Below are positions 17,736-26,259 of a DNA stretch of 34,208 bases, one piece after another. Position numbers and translations under genes: made by a program. This stretch comes from Vibrio tasmaniensis 1F-187 (lineage in GTDB: Bacteria; Pseudomonadota; Gammaproteobacteria; Enterobacterales; Vibrionaceae), in assembly GCF_000272405.2 (NCBI RefSeq), contig NZ_AJZM02000016.1, positions 1-34,208 on the forward strand, given 5' to 3'. The notes beneath the pieces were generated by a model that saw nothing but the letters and a program-made list of their open reading frames with translations, did no database searches and was not told where the DNA came from. How positions within the stretch are numbered: the stretch's first letter is position 1; the number at the start of each line of letters is the position of its first letter.

Positions 17736-19064
17736 TTACACGTCTTCAGAACGAATCTGACGGTAAACGTCTGGCGTTGCTGTATATTCTCCGCCCACAG
17801 TGATTGCATTTTGTAATGCTTTTGCAGCTTCTTGCCACTGTTGTTCATTGCGAGCATGAATCATTGCTAATGGTTTATCGTCGCTTGCTACTTCGCCAAG
17901 GCGAATGAAGCGATCAAAACCGACTGCGTAATCAATGCTGTCTGTTGCTACGCGGCGACCACCGCCCATACCAACGACAGCCATACCAATTGCACGCGTA
18001 TCCATCGCTGATACTACACCGCTTTCTAGCGCGTGCACTGGTTTAACAATTTCTGCTTTTTCTAGGTAGTTATCGTAGTTCGTTACGAAATCAGTTGGAC
18101 CACCAAGGCCCGCTACCATTTTACCGAAGCACTCTGCTGCTTTACCGTTATCCAGTACTGCCATCAGTTTTTCACGCGCTTCGTCTGAATCTTTTGCAAG
18201 GTTACCCAGAACCAGCATTTCAGCACACGATGCCATCGTAATTTCTAGCAAACGAGGGTTACGATATTCGCCGGTTAGAAATTGAACCGCTTCACGTACT
18301 TCTACTGCGTTACCCGCTGAAGAAGCCAGAACTTGGTTCATGTCTGTTAGGATTGCCGTTGTTTTAGTACCCGCGCCGTTTGCTACTGCAACGATAGATT
18401 TTGCTAACTCTTCAGACGCTTCGTAAGTCGGCATGAATGCGCCTGAACCTACTTTTACGTCCATCACTAGAGAATCAAGACCAGCGGCCAATTTCTTAGA
18501 CAGAATTGAAGCTGTGATCAACGAGATGTTGTCGACTGTTGCTGTGATATCACGAGTCGCGTAAACACGCTTATCAGCCGGTGCTAGATCGCCTGTTTGA
18601 CCGATGATCGCCACGCCAGCTTCTTTGGTTACGGCACCAAACACATCGTTGGTTGGTGTAATGTTGTAACCAGGGATAGATTCTAGCTTGTCTAGCGTAC
18701 CGCCAGTGTGGCCTAAACCACGACCAGAGATCATTGGAACGAAACCGCCACATGCTGCCACCATAGGGCCAAGCATCAGAGAAGTTACGTCACCAACACC
18801 ACCAGTAGAGTGCTTATCAACGATTGGGCCATCAAAGTTCATGTGGCTCCAGTCAATCACCATGCCTGAGTCACGCATTGCACATGTTAGTGCGATACGT
18901 TCTGGCATCGTCATTTCATTAAAAAAGATAGCCATTGCGAATGCGGCAATTTGGCCTTCAGAAACCGTGTTTTTAGCGACACCTTGAATGAAGAAATTAA
19001 TTTCTTCAGCTGTTAGGACTTCGCCATCACGTTTTCTGCGAATAATTTCTTGAGGTAGATACAT
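17736..19064 (-). CDS. deoA: Thymidine phosphorylase DeoA
   Basis: This 442-residue enzyme phosphorolyses thymidine and deoxyuridine to the base and deoxyribose 1-phosphate. The start at 19062-19064 ([14 protein letters not shown]) has a GGGAGG ribosome site; the longer open frame upstream lacks family similarity. The phosphate-binding KHSTGGVGD motif is at residues 84-92, followed by the glycine-rich [16 protein letters not shown] signature. Length equals that of the E. coli enzyme within a few residues. It is second in the operon, with hairpins on either side. Confidence 0.96.
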   Translation of the reverse strand: MYLPQEIIRRKRDGEVLTAEEINFFIQGVAKNTVSEGQIAAFAMAIFFNEMTMPERIALTCAMRDSGMVIDWSHMNFDGPIVDKHSTGGVGDVTSLMLGPMVAACGGFVPMISGRGLGHTGGTLDKLESIPGYNITPTNDVFGAVTKEAGVAIIGQTGDLAPADKRVYATRDITATVDNISLITASILSKKLAAGLDSLVMDVKVGSGAFMPTYEASEELAKSIVAVANGAGTKTTAILTDMNQVLASSAGNAVEVREAVQFLTGEYRNPRLLEITMASCAEMLVLGNLAKDSDEAREKLMAVLDNGKAAECFGKMVAGLGGPTDFVTNYDNYLEKAEIVKPVHALESGVVSAMDTRAIGMAVVGMGGGRRVATDSIDYAVGFDRFIRLGEVASDDKPLAMIHARNEQQWQEAAKALQNAITVGGEYTATPDVYRQIRSEDV

Positions 19065-19113
19065 TAGTGCCTCCCAAACTCTAGTGAGTATGGTTTGTAG
19101 GGAAAGAGGTAAT

Positions 19114-19138
19114 ATGGAGTGACTTAACACCACTCCAT
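19114..19138 (-). repeat. Stem-loop between deoC and deoA
   Basis: ATGGAGTG (19114-19121) and CACTCCAT (19131-19138) are perfect 8-bp arms with a 9-nt loop, in the 108-bp gap between deoC and deoA. There is no T tract, so it is probably an intercistronic mRNA structure. Confidence 0.65.
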
Positions 19139-19172
19139 CAAACAGACTTTATTGTTATACCCGATAGGGAAA

Positions 19173-19949
19173 TTAGTATGCTGCTGGATCTGCAGTTTCG
19201 TCTGTCACTTCTAATGTATTAAGAAGGTTAGTCAGTAGGCTTGAAGCACCAAAACGGTAGTGCATGTTGTCTGCCCACTCAGCGCCTAGTAGCTCATCAG
19301 CCATCGCTAGGTAAGCTTGAGCATCTTCAGCTGTACGTACGCCACCAGCTGGTTTGAAACCCACTGTTTTAGCTACGCCCATGTCACGAATAACTTCAAG
19401 CATCATGCGCGCGTACTCTGGAGTCGCGTTTACTGGCACTTTACCTGTTGAAGTTTTGATGAAGTCTGCACCTGCTTCGATACAGATCTGAGAAGCTTTC
19501 TTAATCAGTGCTTCTTCTTTTAGCTCACCAGTTTCGATGATCACTTTAAGCGTGATGTCACCACAAGCGGCTTTACATTGTTTAACTAGCTCAAAACCCA
19601 CTTCTTCGTTGCCAGCAATAAGAGCACGGTATGGGAATACTACGTCAACTTCGTCTGCGCCGTACGCTACCGCTGCTTTTGTTTCAGCAACAGCAATTTC
19701 GATGTCGTCATTACCATGAGGGAAGTTAGTTACAGTCGCGATGCGTACTTCTGGAGTACCTTGCTCACGCAACGCTTTCTTAGCGGCTGGGATAAAGCGA
19801 GGGTAAATACAGATTGCAGCGGTGTTGCCAACTGCAGTCTTCGCGTCATGACAAAGTGCCACTACTTTTTCAGTAGTATCGTCGTCATTTAGCGTAGTTA
19901 GGTCCATAAGTTTAAGTGCACGTAGAGCTGCTGCTTTTAAATCGCTCAT
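19173..19949 (-). CDS. deoC: Deoxyribose-phosphate aldolase DeoC
   Basis: This 258-residue TIM-barrel aldolase splits 2-deoxyribose 5-phosphate into glyceraldehyde 3-phosphate and acetaldehyde. The Schiff-base lysine is Lys165 in FIKTSTGK, the second catalytic lysine is Lys199 in GFKPAGG, and Asp102 lies in EVDVVFPY. These match Lys167, Lys201 and Asp102 of E. coli DeoC. A GGAGAT ribosome site precedes the ATG. It is the first gene of deoCABD and carries the operon control region upstream. Acetaldehyde use is not encoded here. Confidence 0.96.
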   Translation of the reverse strand: MSDLKAAALRALKLMDLTTLNDDDTTEKVVALCHDAKTAVGNTAAICIYPRFIPAAKKALREQGTPEVRIATVTNFPHGNDDIEIAVAETKAAVAYGADEVDVVFPYRALIAGNEEVGFELVKQCKAACGDITLKVIIETGELKEEALIKKASQICIEAGADFIKTSTGKVPVNATPEYARMMLEVIRDMGVAKTVGFKPAGGVRTAEDAQAYLAMADELLGAEWADNMHYRFGASSLLTNLLNTLEVTDETADPAAY

Positions 19950-19992
19950 TTCTATCTCCGATCAATATATTCAAATAGTTAACTACTTCACC

Positions 19993-20013
19993 ATCCATCC
20001 AGTATAGATGGAT
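19993..20013 (-). promoter_or_regulatory. Inverted repeat over putative deo -10 box
   Basis: On the minus strand ATCCATC-TATACTG-GATGGAT is a perfect 7-bp inverted repeat. Its centre holds the -10-like TATACT, about 51 bp before the deoC ATG. A repressor bound here would block the promoter. It does not match the E. coli DeoR operator. Confidence 0.5.
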
Positions 20014-20164
20014 ATTTAAGTAATGCTCAGTAGTCACAAATGAACGGACTTGGTTCCCTGAAGACTTGATAACTTTCGCTACCAATTGCAATCCTTGTCA
20101 CCGCACAGTACCAGTTTGGTCTATGGCACAACAAATCAGTCATGTTGTGTCTAACATCTATAGT

Positions 20165-20190
20165 GTATTGCTAATATAGCGTATTGCTAA
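20165..20190. repeat. Direct repeat GTATTGCTAA, two copies
   Basis: Exact 10-bp copies lie at 20165-20174 and 20181-20190, 16 bp apart start to start, upstream of deoC. They could be paired regulator sites. Confidence 0.6.
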
Positions 20191-20414
20191 GTTTGGCTTA
20201 ATCCCAGAAGAATAACGTTCGAGCTAATCTCAATGTTACTTTCTTGCCAGCAGAGACATCCTATCCCTTTAGCTAATACATTATAGGTATCCATCAATAA
20301 ATTGTAGTGCTCCTTAGAACGCAAACGGTTTGTATCTCAAAAAAACATTCTAGACCCATTTTCGACTCCAAGCATTCACTCATGCTAATGCTCAAAATCA
20401 CTAGGCCCAAAAAC

Positions 20415-20448
20415 AAAAAAGCCCCGCAGCAATTTCTTGCTACGGGGC
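20415..20448 (-). terminator. Terminator after nupC
   Basis: GCCCCG (20421-20426) pairs with CGGGGC (20443-20448), and AGCAA/TTGCT continues the stem after one mismatch, with loop TTTC. On the minus strand six T residues follow. It separates nupC from the deo operon. Confidence 0.9.
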
Positions 20449-20486
20449 GATATTATTATGGCGTCTATATATCGATTTCTAACTGA

Positions 20487-21749
20487 TTAGAAAGATAAGA
20501 AGAAGCCAGCAATTGTTGCTGCCATCAGGTTAGATAGAGTACCAGCTACAACCGCTTTAACACCCATACGTGCGATGTCGTGACGACGGTTTGGAGCAAT
20601 ACCACCTAGACCACCTAGAAGAATCGCAATTGAAGAAAGGTTTGCGAAACCACATAGAGCGAACGAGATAATTGCTTGAGTCTTAACAGACATTACTTGA
20701 CCAGTCGCTTCAACGATTTGAGCGTTTTCACCGATGTATGGTACGAAGTTTAGGTATGCAACGAATTCGTTAACAACGGTCTTCTGACCAATGAAAGAAC
20801 CAGCAATAGTTGCTTCTTCCCATGGAACACCAATGATGAATGCTAACGGTGCGAAGATCCAACCTAGAAGAAGTTCTAGAGTTAGGTTTTCCATACCGAA
20901 CCAACCACCGATGCCACCTAGGATACCGTTGATAAGAGCGATTAGACCGATGAATGCTAGTAGCATTGCACCAACGTTAAGTGCTAGTTGTAGACCAACT
21001 GACGCACCGCCAGCAGCTGCATCGATAACGTTAGCAGGCTTGTCGTCGCCACCGTCGATGTCTGAACCTAGGTTCTCGTCAACTTCATCAGTTTCAGGCT
21101 TGATGATTTTAGCGAATAGTAGACCACCAGGTGCTGCCATGAATGACGCTGCTACTAGGTACTCTAGAGGTACACCCATAGATGCGTAACCCGCTAGTAC
21201 ACCACCAGCAACAGACGCTAAACCACCACACATTACTGCGAATAGTTCAGAGTTAGTCATTTTAGGAACAAACGGACGAACAACTAGAGGCGCTTCCGTT
21301 TGACCAACGAAGATGTTTGCAGCTGCAGACATAGACTCGGCGCGAGAAGTACCTAGAGCTTTCTGAAGACCACCACCAAGAACCTTGATTACAACTTGCA
21401 TCGCACCAATGTAGTAAAGTACAGAGATAAGAGCAGAGAAGAAGATTAGTGTTGGTAGAACTTGGAATGCAAAGATGAATCCGATACCGTCAACTGAGAA
21501 GTTAACAAGGCTACCAAATAGGAAGCCAGTACCATCTTTACCGTAGTCGATCACGTTTGCTACACCAGCAGAGAAACCTGCAAGTAGATCACGACCCCAA
21601 GGGATGTAAAGTACGAATGCACCAAGTGCGAATTGGATAGCGAAAGCGCCACCCACTGTTCTTAGATTAATTGCTTTGCGGTTGTCGGATAGTAGTACTG
21701 CGATTGCAATCAGTGCAACCATTCCGACGAGGCTCATAAACAGGCTCAT
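20487..21749 (-). CDS. nupC: Concentrative nucleoside transporter (NupC/CNT)
   Basis: This 420-residue inner-membrane transporter brings nucleosides into the cell with a cation gradient. It is strikingly similar, by my recollection, to V. cholerae vcCNT, whose crystal structure defined the family. The N-terminus MSLFMSLVGM and the nucleoside-binding motif GQTEAPLVVRPF match. So do the IGVPWEEAT segment, which carries the sodium/nucleoside-contacting glutamate, and the FALCGFANLSSI segment. The loop after LFGSLVNF is shorter than in vcCNT. An AAGGAAG ribosome site precedes the ATG. A consensus CRP site and a -10 box lie upstream, which fits catabolite control. It supplies substrate for the deo enzymes downstream but has its own terminator. 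Confidence 0.96.
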   Translation of the reverse strand: MSLFMSLVGMVALIAIAVLLSDNRKAINLRTVGGAFAIQFALGAFVLYIPWGRDLLAGFSAGVANVIDYGKDGTGFLFGSLVNFSVDGIGFIFAFQVLPTLIFFSALISVLYYIGAMQVVIKVLGGGLQKALGTSRAESMSAAANIFVGQTEAPLVVRPFVPKMTNSELFAVMCGGLASVAGGVLAGYASMGVPLEYLVAASFMAAPGGLLFAKIIKPETDEVDENLGSDIDGGDDKPANVIDAAAGGASVGLQLALNVGAMLLAFIGLIALINGILGGIGGWFGMENLTLELLLGWIFAPLAFIIGVPWEEATIAGSFIGQKTVVNEFVAYLNFVPYIGENAQIVEATGQVMSVKTQAIISFALCGFANLSSIAILLGGLGGIAPNRRHDIARMGVKAVVAGTLSNLMAATIAGFFLSF

Positions 21750-21814
21750 AGTTTATGACTTCCTTATTAGTTATTTATTGGCGTGTTACAAAATGGGGCT
21801 ATAAAGCGGAGGCA

Positions 21815-21820
21815 ATTATA
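21815..21820 (-). promoter_or_regulatory. Putative nupC -10 box
   Basis: TATAAT on the minus strand lies about 66 bp before the nupC ATG. The -35 region is weak (TTACTT at 18 bp), as expected for an activator-dependent promoter. Confidence 0.5.
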
Positions 21821-21890
21821 CTCATGCGACCACTAATAAAGTAATGCCGTCCTCACACTTTCGTAGAAGATTCATGTACCATTCACACGT

Positions 21891-21912
21891 AAATGTGAGC
21901 CGAATCACAAGC
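21891..21912. promoter_or_regulatory. CRP-cAMP binding site upstream of nupC
   Basis: TGTGA-GCCGAA-TCACA (21894-21909) is a perfect match to the CRP core. Its centre lies about 93 bp before the start point predicted from the -10 box at 21815-21820, a spacing that suits class I activation. A second, overlapping dyad (TCACA-N6-TGTGA) lies beside it. Confidence 0.75.
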
Positions 21913-21953
21913 CAAGTGCAATTTACGCAAACGATAAACAAAAACCTTCGATT

Positions 21954-22766
21954 TTATTCACATATACCGAATGCGCGATGGCTATTTTGCCAAATTTGCG
22001 CTGCAACCGATTGCTTCGGTTCTTTTCTAAGCAAAAACAGTTCATTTAAGATCGTAACTAAATACTTGGAATGATTAACATTTCCTTGTTTTCCATGCAT
22101 GGGCATATCCGGGGCATCCGTTTCTAATACCAGGCACTCAAGAGGCAGTTTTGAGATAGTGGTGCGTGTTTTTTGTGCTCTTGGGTAAGTAATCGTTCCA
22201 CCGACACCAATATAGAAACCAAGCTGAATCCACGCCAAAGCCTGCTGTTCGCTCCCTGAAAATCCATGAATCACGCCACCCAAAGTAAATTTATACTGCT
22301 TTATTAGCTCAATAAGTCGGTTAAAAGACTTCCTTTCATGGATGATTAAAGGCAGCTTAAACGCCTTAGCTAGCTCTATTTGTTGAATGAAAAAACGCTC
22401 TTGTTTCTCCCGTGCAACATCGACAAAAAAGTCGAGACCACACTCTCCTATCGCAACACATTGACTGGTTTTTGATGAGAGTAATTGGCGAAGTTCCGAA
22501 AATTGCTCGTCATTGGCTTGCTCTAAAAAGTAAGGATGAAAGCCTAATGCGTAATAAACATTAGGGTAAGATTGAGCGATTTCATCAAGCTTCCTCCAGT
22601 TACTTTGGCCAATAGAAGGGATGATTAACTTCTCGACTTGCGCCTGTTTCGCTTCTTTAACGTAACCTTCAATACCTTTATCAAGTGAAAAACCTTGCTC
22701 AAAAATGTCAAAGTCCGCATGGCAATGGGTGTCAAACAGCGGAAATTCACTTAATTCTGGTGTCAT
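21954..22766 (-). CDS. yjjV: TatD-family metal-dependent hydrolase (YjjV-like)
   Basis: This 270-residue TIM-barrel hydrolase belongs to the TatD/YcfH DNase family. Metal ligands are visible in FDTHCHADF (His-x-His near the start), GECGLDFF (Glu), the IIHERKS histidine, VIHGFSGS (His) and ETDAPDMP (Asp). I use the ATG at 22764-22766, 4 nt after AGGG. It overlaps the end of the small gene upstream by 20 bp. A GTG 12 codons earlier is less likely. The symbol follows the E. coli gene in the same prfC-to-deo neighbourhood. Members act as 3' exonucleases or aminoacyl-tRNA/DNA hydrolases, and the natural substrate is uncertain. Confidence 0.88.
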   Translation of the reverse strand: MTPELSEFPLFDTHCHADFDIFEQGFSLDKGIEGYVKEAKQAQVEKLIIPSIGQSNWRKLDEIAQSYPNVYYALGFHPYFLEQANDEQFSELRQLLSSKTSQCVAIGECGLDFFVDVAREKQERFFIQQIELAKAFKLPLIIHERKSFNRLIELIKQYKFTLGGVIHGFSGSEQQALAWIQLGFYIGVGGTITYPRAQKTRTTISKLPLECLVLETDAPDMPMHGKQGNVNHSKYLVTILNELFLLRKEPKQSVAAQIWQNSHRAFGICE

Positions 22767-22902
22767 CTTCCCTACTCTCTGTTTGTTGTCCTTGAGGATC
22801 ACGGCGATAAGCCACGCAGCTGCGCTTATTTTCAGGCGTTAAGCCAAGCTCTTCGCACCACTTATCGTATTTATTAATCCAAGCTTTTATCCAACTGAAC
22901 AT
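22747..22902 (-). CDS. DUF5363-type small protein
   Basis: This 51-residue gene was found by reading the minus strand upstream of yjjV. Its protein begins MFSWIKAWINKYDKWCEELG and continues LTPENKRSCVAYRRDPQGQQ, which I recognise as the short DUF5363-type protein encoded next to TatD genes in vibrios. AAGG lies upstream of the ATG. The last 20 bp overlap the start of yjjV in another frame, so the two are likely coupled. It has two cysteines and a basic middle, and no function is known. The family name is from memory and the presence of a gene is supported by the ribosome site and overlap. Confidence 0.7.
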   Translation of the reverse strand: MFSWIKAWINKYDKWCEELGLTPENKRSCVAYRRDPQGQQTESREDDTRIK

Positions 22903-22940
22903 ACTTACCTTAAGCCTCTAACCTCAAATGACACGAATAA

Positions 22941-22973
22941 AAAAACGCCTATTGCAGAACAATAGACGTTTTT
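22941..22973 (-). terminator. Terminator after prfC
   Basis: AAAAACG-C-CTATTG pairs with CAATAG-A-CGTTTTT around loop CAGAA with one mismatch. On the minus strand a run of T residues ends the stem, 27 bp after the prfC stop. Only about 40 bp remain before the small gene. Confidence 0.8.
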
Positions 22974-23000
22974 GTTTAACTCGAATAGAGCGCAGAGTGA

Positions 23001-24581
23001 TTAGTGCTCGCGCGTCGCTCGGAACTGAACTTCTGGGAAACGTTCAGAAGCTAGGTTCAAATTCACCATAGTCGGTGCGATGTAAGATAGGTTATCACCA
23101 CCATCTAACGCTAGGTTAGCTTGGCTCTTACGTTTGAACTCTTCTAGTTTCTTAGCGTCATCACACTCAACCCAACGTGCAGTTGCAACGTTCACACCTT
23201 CGTAAATCGCTTCAACGTTGTATTCCGCTTTCAAGCGCGCTACAACCACATCAAACTGAAGTACACCAACGGCACCAACGATCAGATCGTTATTTTGCAA
23301 AGGACGGAATACTTGAACCGCGCCCTCTTCAGAAAGCTGAACCAAGCCTTTTAGAAGTTGCTTCTGCTTCAATGGATCGCGCAGACGAATACGACGGAAT
23401 AGCTCAGGCGCAAAGTTAGGAATACCTGCGAACTTCAAGCTTTCGCCTTGAGTAAAGGTATCGCCAATCTGAATTGTGCCGTGGTTATGCAGACCAATTA
23501 TGTCACCCGCGTATGCTTTTTCAGCACGAGCACGGTCACCCGCCATGAAGGTTACTGCATCAGAGATACTGACGTTCTTACCAGTACGAACATGGTTCAT
23601 CTTCATACCTTGGTCGTAAGTACCCGATACGATACGCATGAATGCGATACGGTCACGGTGTTTTGGATCCATGTTTGCTTGGATCTTAAATACGAAACCA
23701 GAGAACTTCTCTTCAGTCGCTTCAACATCACGCTCATTTGCTTGACGTGTTTGAGGCGCAGGAGCCCATCGAGTTAGGCCATCAAGCATATGGTCAACAC
23801 CGAAGTTACCCAATGCAGTACCGAAGTAAACTGGAGTCAACTCGCCAGCAAGGAATAGTTCGTGATCAAACTCAGGACATGCGCCAATAACCAATTCAAG
23901 CTCTTCACGAACGCTGCTCGCCAGATCTTCGCCAACAGCTTCGTCTAGTTCAGGGTTATCTAGACCTTTGATAATGCGAACTTCTTGGATCTCATGGCCG
24001 TGGCCAGATTCATACAAGATCGTTTCATCACGGTGAATGTGGTAAACGCCTTTAAACTCTTTACCACAACCGATAGGCCAAGAGATTGGAGCACAAGCCA
24101 TACCTAGCTCGCTTTCCACTTCATCTAGCACTTCCATTGGGTCACGAACATCACGGTCAAGTTTGTTCATAAACGTTACGATTGGTGTATCACGTAGACG
24201 CGTTACTTCCATCAGTTTACGAGTACGATCCTCGACACCTTTCGCAGCATCGATAACCATCAAACAAGAGTCAACCGCGGTTAATGTACGGTACGTATCT
24301 TCCGAGAAATCTTCGTGTCCAGGAGTATCGAGTAGGTTGACTAGACAATCGTTGTATGGGAATTGCATTACAGACGTAGTTACCGAGATACCACGTTCTT
24401 TTTCCATCTCCATCCAGTCAGATTTAGCGTGCTGGTTAGAGCCACGGCCTTTTACGGTACCCGCTTTTTGAATCGCGTTTCCGAATAAAAGAACTTTTTC
24501 AGTAATCGTGGTTTTACCCGCATCCGGGTGAGAGATAATCGCAAACGTTCTACGTTTGCTCACTTCTTGTTGGAAAGACAT
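23001..24581 (-). CDS. prfC: Peptide chain release factor 3
   Basis: This 526-residue translational GTPase removes RF1 or RF2 from the ribosome after termination. The G1 motif SHPDAGKT is near residues 18-25, with RGISVTTSV in switch I, DTPGHEDF as G3 and NKLDRD as G4. The RF3 feature [13 protein letters not shown] and the C-terminal region are complete, and length equals the family norm. AAGGG lies upstream of the ATG. The 5' end of prfC is the insertion site of SXT/R391-type integrative elements. Here the gene and both flanks are continuous, so no such element is present. It is downstream of rimI but separated by a terminator. Confidence 0.97.
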   Translation of the reverse strand: MSFQQEVSKRRTFAIISHPDAGKTTITEKVLLFGNAIQKAGTVKGRGSNQHAKSDWMEMEKERGISVTTSVMQFPYNDCLVNLLDTPGHEDFSEDTYRTLTAVDSCLMVIDAAKGVEDRTRKLMEVTRLRDTPIVTFMNKLDRDVRDPMEVLDEVESELGMACAPISWPIGCGKEFKGVYHIHRDETILYESGHGHEIQEVRIIKGLDNPELDEAVGEDLASSVREELELVIGACPEFDHELFLAGELTPVYFGTALGNFGVDHMLDGLTRWAPAPQTRQANERDVEATEEKFSGFVFKIQANMDPKHRDRIAFMRIVSGTYDQGMKMNHVRTGKNVSISDAVTFMAGDRARAEKAYAGDIIGLHNHGTIQIGDTFTQGESLKFAGIPNFAPELFRRIRLRDPLKQKQLLKGLVQLSEEGAVQVFRPLQNNDLIVGAVGVLQFDVVVARLKAEYNVEAIYEGVNVATARWVECDDAKKLEEFKRKSQANLALDGGDNLSYIAPTMVNLNLASERFPEVQFRATREH

Positions 24582-24610
24582 AGTCGCCCTTTGCTGATCT
24601 AAAGCGTAAA

Positions 24611-24637
24611 AAGGGCAAGTAGATAATACTTGCCCTT
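24611..24637 (-). terminator. Terminator between rimI and prfC
   Basis: AAGGGCAAGT (24611-24620) and ACTTGCCCTT (24628-24637) form a perfect 10-bp stem with a 7-nt loop. T residues follow on the minus strand. It lies about 117 bp after rimI and 30 bp before the prfC start. Confidence 0.78.
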
Positions 24638-24753
24638 GAATTCTGTGTGCGGATTATACAGAAAGCGTGTCACTTTCTAAAGGGTCAGTTTACACCCTAT
24701 TTTGTGGCTCATTCCGGAGCTAGCGGTCTAGTTCGCGAAAAGACGTAACATGA

Positions 24754-25209
24754 CTAGCTAAAAGACATAAAAAGATAGCTCATAATGATGGCGTCTTCGT
24801 TGCCTTGCTTGGTTGGATAATAGTTACGACGGCGGTCGACTTCATTAAAGCCAGCCTTCTCGTAAAGATTAAAAGCATTCACATTACTTTCGCGAACTTC
24901 CAGCCAAGCACTTTCCACGTCAGCTTGTTCACACATATCGAGAAAGTGCTCAACCAAAGCCTTACCGTAACCTTTGCCTTGCTGCTTAGGGTCAACCGCT
25001 ATCGTCAGCAAAGTAACCTCACCGACAATGTTCTGAGCATAGAAATAGCCGACAACCTTTCCATCGACTTCTAAAACACGGTGGCTGCCTCCACGACTAT
25101 TAAGATCACGGATCATATTTTCAGACCAAGGATGAGAATGCGCGGTCTGCTCAATTTGCCAAATTGCGTCTAGGTGTTGTTCTGAAGTGGGTAAAAGTTG
25201 ATTAGTCAT
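24754..25209 (-). CDS. rimI: Ribosomal protein S18 N-acetyltransferase RimI
   Basis: This 151-residue GNAT acetyltransferase is expected to acetylate the N-terminal alanine of ribosomal protein S18. The acetyl-CoA loop is QQGKGYGKAL (Q/R-x-x-G-x-G/A), and the C-terminal LEVRESNVNAFNLYEKAGF block is typical of RimI. I use the ATG at 25207-25209; a GTG two codons upstream is also open. The start overlaps the end of holD by 8 bp, so the two genes are coupled, as in enteric bacteria. The last residues are hydrophobic. Confidence 0.93.
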   Translation of the reverse strand: MTNQLLPTSEQHLDAIWQIEQTAHSHPWSENMIRDLNSRGGSHRVLEVDGKVVGYFYAQNIVGEVTLLTIAVDPKQQGKGYGKALVEHFLDMCEQADVESAWLEVRESNVNAFNLYEKAGFNEVDRRRNYYPTKQGNEDAIIMSYLFMSFS

Positions 25210-25600
25210 AAGCACAAATTTGTTGCCATAAGTCGCGGCGATGTTGGTTATTACCGTTAATGTCAGACAGTAATGGAGATTGAAGTGTTTTTGCCTTCAG
25301 TTCATGGGCAGGTTCGCAACCAGCAAACCATACCCATTCAACCGAACTTAAATCCACAGCAGACAAGTGTTGCGGTTGAAGGTGTAAAGCTTGAGATAAG
25401 TCGAGCTTGATACTTTTGAGTACTCGCTCAAACATCACGGCGAGATCATCCTGAGGTTTTTCTGGTGAAACCAACAGTAACTTGCAATCATTCGATAACA
25501 GAGTCAATTCAGATTCATAACCAGCCAAACGCTCTGGGTGACTTAACTCCCATTGGCTAATGCCCATCTCTTGTAGATATTGCGCGTGTGTTTGTGACAT
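25202..25600 (-). CDS. holD: DNA polymerase III psi subunit HolD
   Basis: This 132-residue protein is the psi subunit, which links the clamp-loader complex to chi and single-strand binding protein. The N-terminal MGISQWELSHPERL matches the HolD signature, and the middle contains KLLLVSPEKP. The C-terminal part varies, as is usual in this fast-evolving family. It forms a two-gene unit with rimI. The ribosome site is weak (AAAGG at some distance). Confidence comes from the N-terminal motif together with the rimI neighbour. Confidence 0.9.
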   Translation of the reverse strand: MSQTHAQYLQEMGISQWELSHPERLAGYESELTLLSNDCKLLLVSPEKPQDDLAVMFERVLKSIKLDLSQALHLQPQHLSAVDLSSVEWVWFAGCEPAHELKAKTLQSPLLSDINGNNQHRRDLWQQICAYD

Positions 25601-25686
25601 ATCTAGCGGTCGTAACCTTTGGTTTGTTGGTATTAATATTCTTCGAGTGAACTTAAACGGTGCTCATTGGGGCTGATACTAACAAA

Positions 25687-25715
25687 AAATAAAGGAGCAT
25701 CAAGCTCCTTTATTT
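25687..25715 (-). terminator. Terminator after the GNAT gene
   Basis: AAATAAAGGAGC (25687-25698) and GCTCCTTTATTT (25704-25715) form a perfect 12-bp stem around loop ATCAA. On the minus strand T residues follow. It lies about 40 bp after the yhbS stop. Confidence 0.88.
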
Positions 25716-25755
25716 AGACTAAATCAGTTAGTATCTTATTGAGTGGTAAATCAGC

Positions 25756-26259
25756 TTATAAGTCGTTGAACTCTGGGCTATAAGCAATTTCACCAGAATG
25801 CCCAGCAAACGCCCCTTCTACCAACTCAATCGCTTGAAAAGCGCCTTCAGGCACATCCCAAACACAACTCAGGCCAAATTCGCTCGCCGCCTTGAAACCA
25901 AAACGACCGTAGTAAGCAGGATCACCGAGTACAACACAGGCTGGGTAACCAAAATCTACCAAAGTAGAAAATGCGTCTTCAACCAGTGATTTGGCAATGC
26001 CTTGATTGCGGAACTCTTCTTTCACGGCGAGAGGTGCGAGCCCCTGCCAGTTATGATCGTCACCATCAAGAATAAGAGGGCTAAACATCAGGTGACCAAC
26101 CACCTCCCCTTCATCAGAACAAGCCACCAGCGATAGCGTTAAATGGCTATTCTCACGCAAGCTCATAACCAAATTAGCTTCTGCATCCGTTTCAAAAACA
26201 GATTTCAATAAACGATCGATGACAAGTATATCTGCCGGTGCTTCAGTTCGAATAAGCAT
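25756..26259 (-). CDS. yhbS: GNAT-family acetyltransferase (YhbS-like)
   Basis: This 167-residue acetyltransferase resembles E. coli YhbS. The acetyl-CoA-binding stretch is LAVKEEFRNQGIAKSLVE, and GDPAYYGRFGFK is the family signature. The substrate is not known. The start overlaps the end of ubiT by 17 bp, with GTGAGG inside ubiT as ribosome site, so it is translated with ubiT. The same yhbS-yhbT pairing exists in E. coli. A terminator follows. Confidence 0.88.
   Translation of the reverse strand: MLIRTEAPADILVIDRLLKSVFETDAEANLVMSLRENSHLTLSLVACSDEGEVVGHLMFSPLILDGDDHNWQGLAPLAVKEEFRNQGIAKSLVEDAFSTLVDFGYPACVVLGDPAYYGRFGFKAASEFGLSCVWDVPEGAFQAIELVEGAFAGHSGEIAYSPEFNDL

Larger units (their letters stand above)
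19950..20414 (-). promoter_or_regulatory. deo operon upstream control region
   Basis: This long non-coding stretch lies between deoC and the nupC terminator, and I see no gene in it. It contains a candidate -10 (TATACT, 20001-20006) inside an inverted repeat. A TGTGA CRP-like half site follows at 20034-20038, and a TTGCAAT CytR-like element lies near 20086-20093. There is also a CACAAC/GTTGTG dyad (20127-20149) and a 10-bp direct repeat (20165-20190). The layout suggests control by several factors, as at deo promoters of enterics. The individual site calls are weak. Confidence 0.5.

Noticed and set aside
23001..24581. SXT/R391-type element at prfC
   Set aside because: The prfC reading frame and both flanks are continuous with no integrase nearby.
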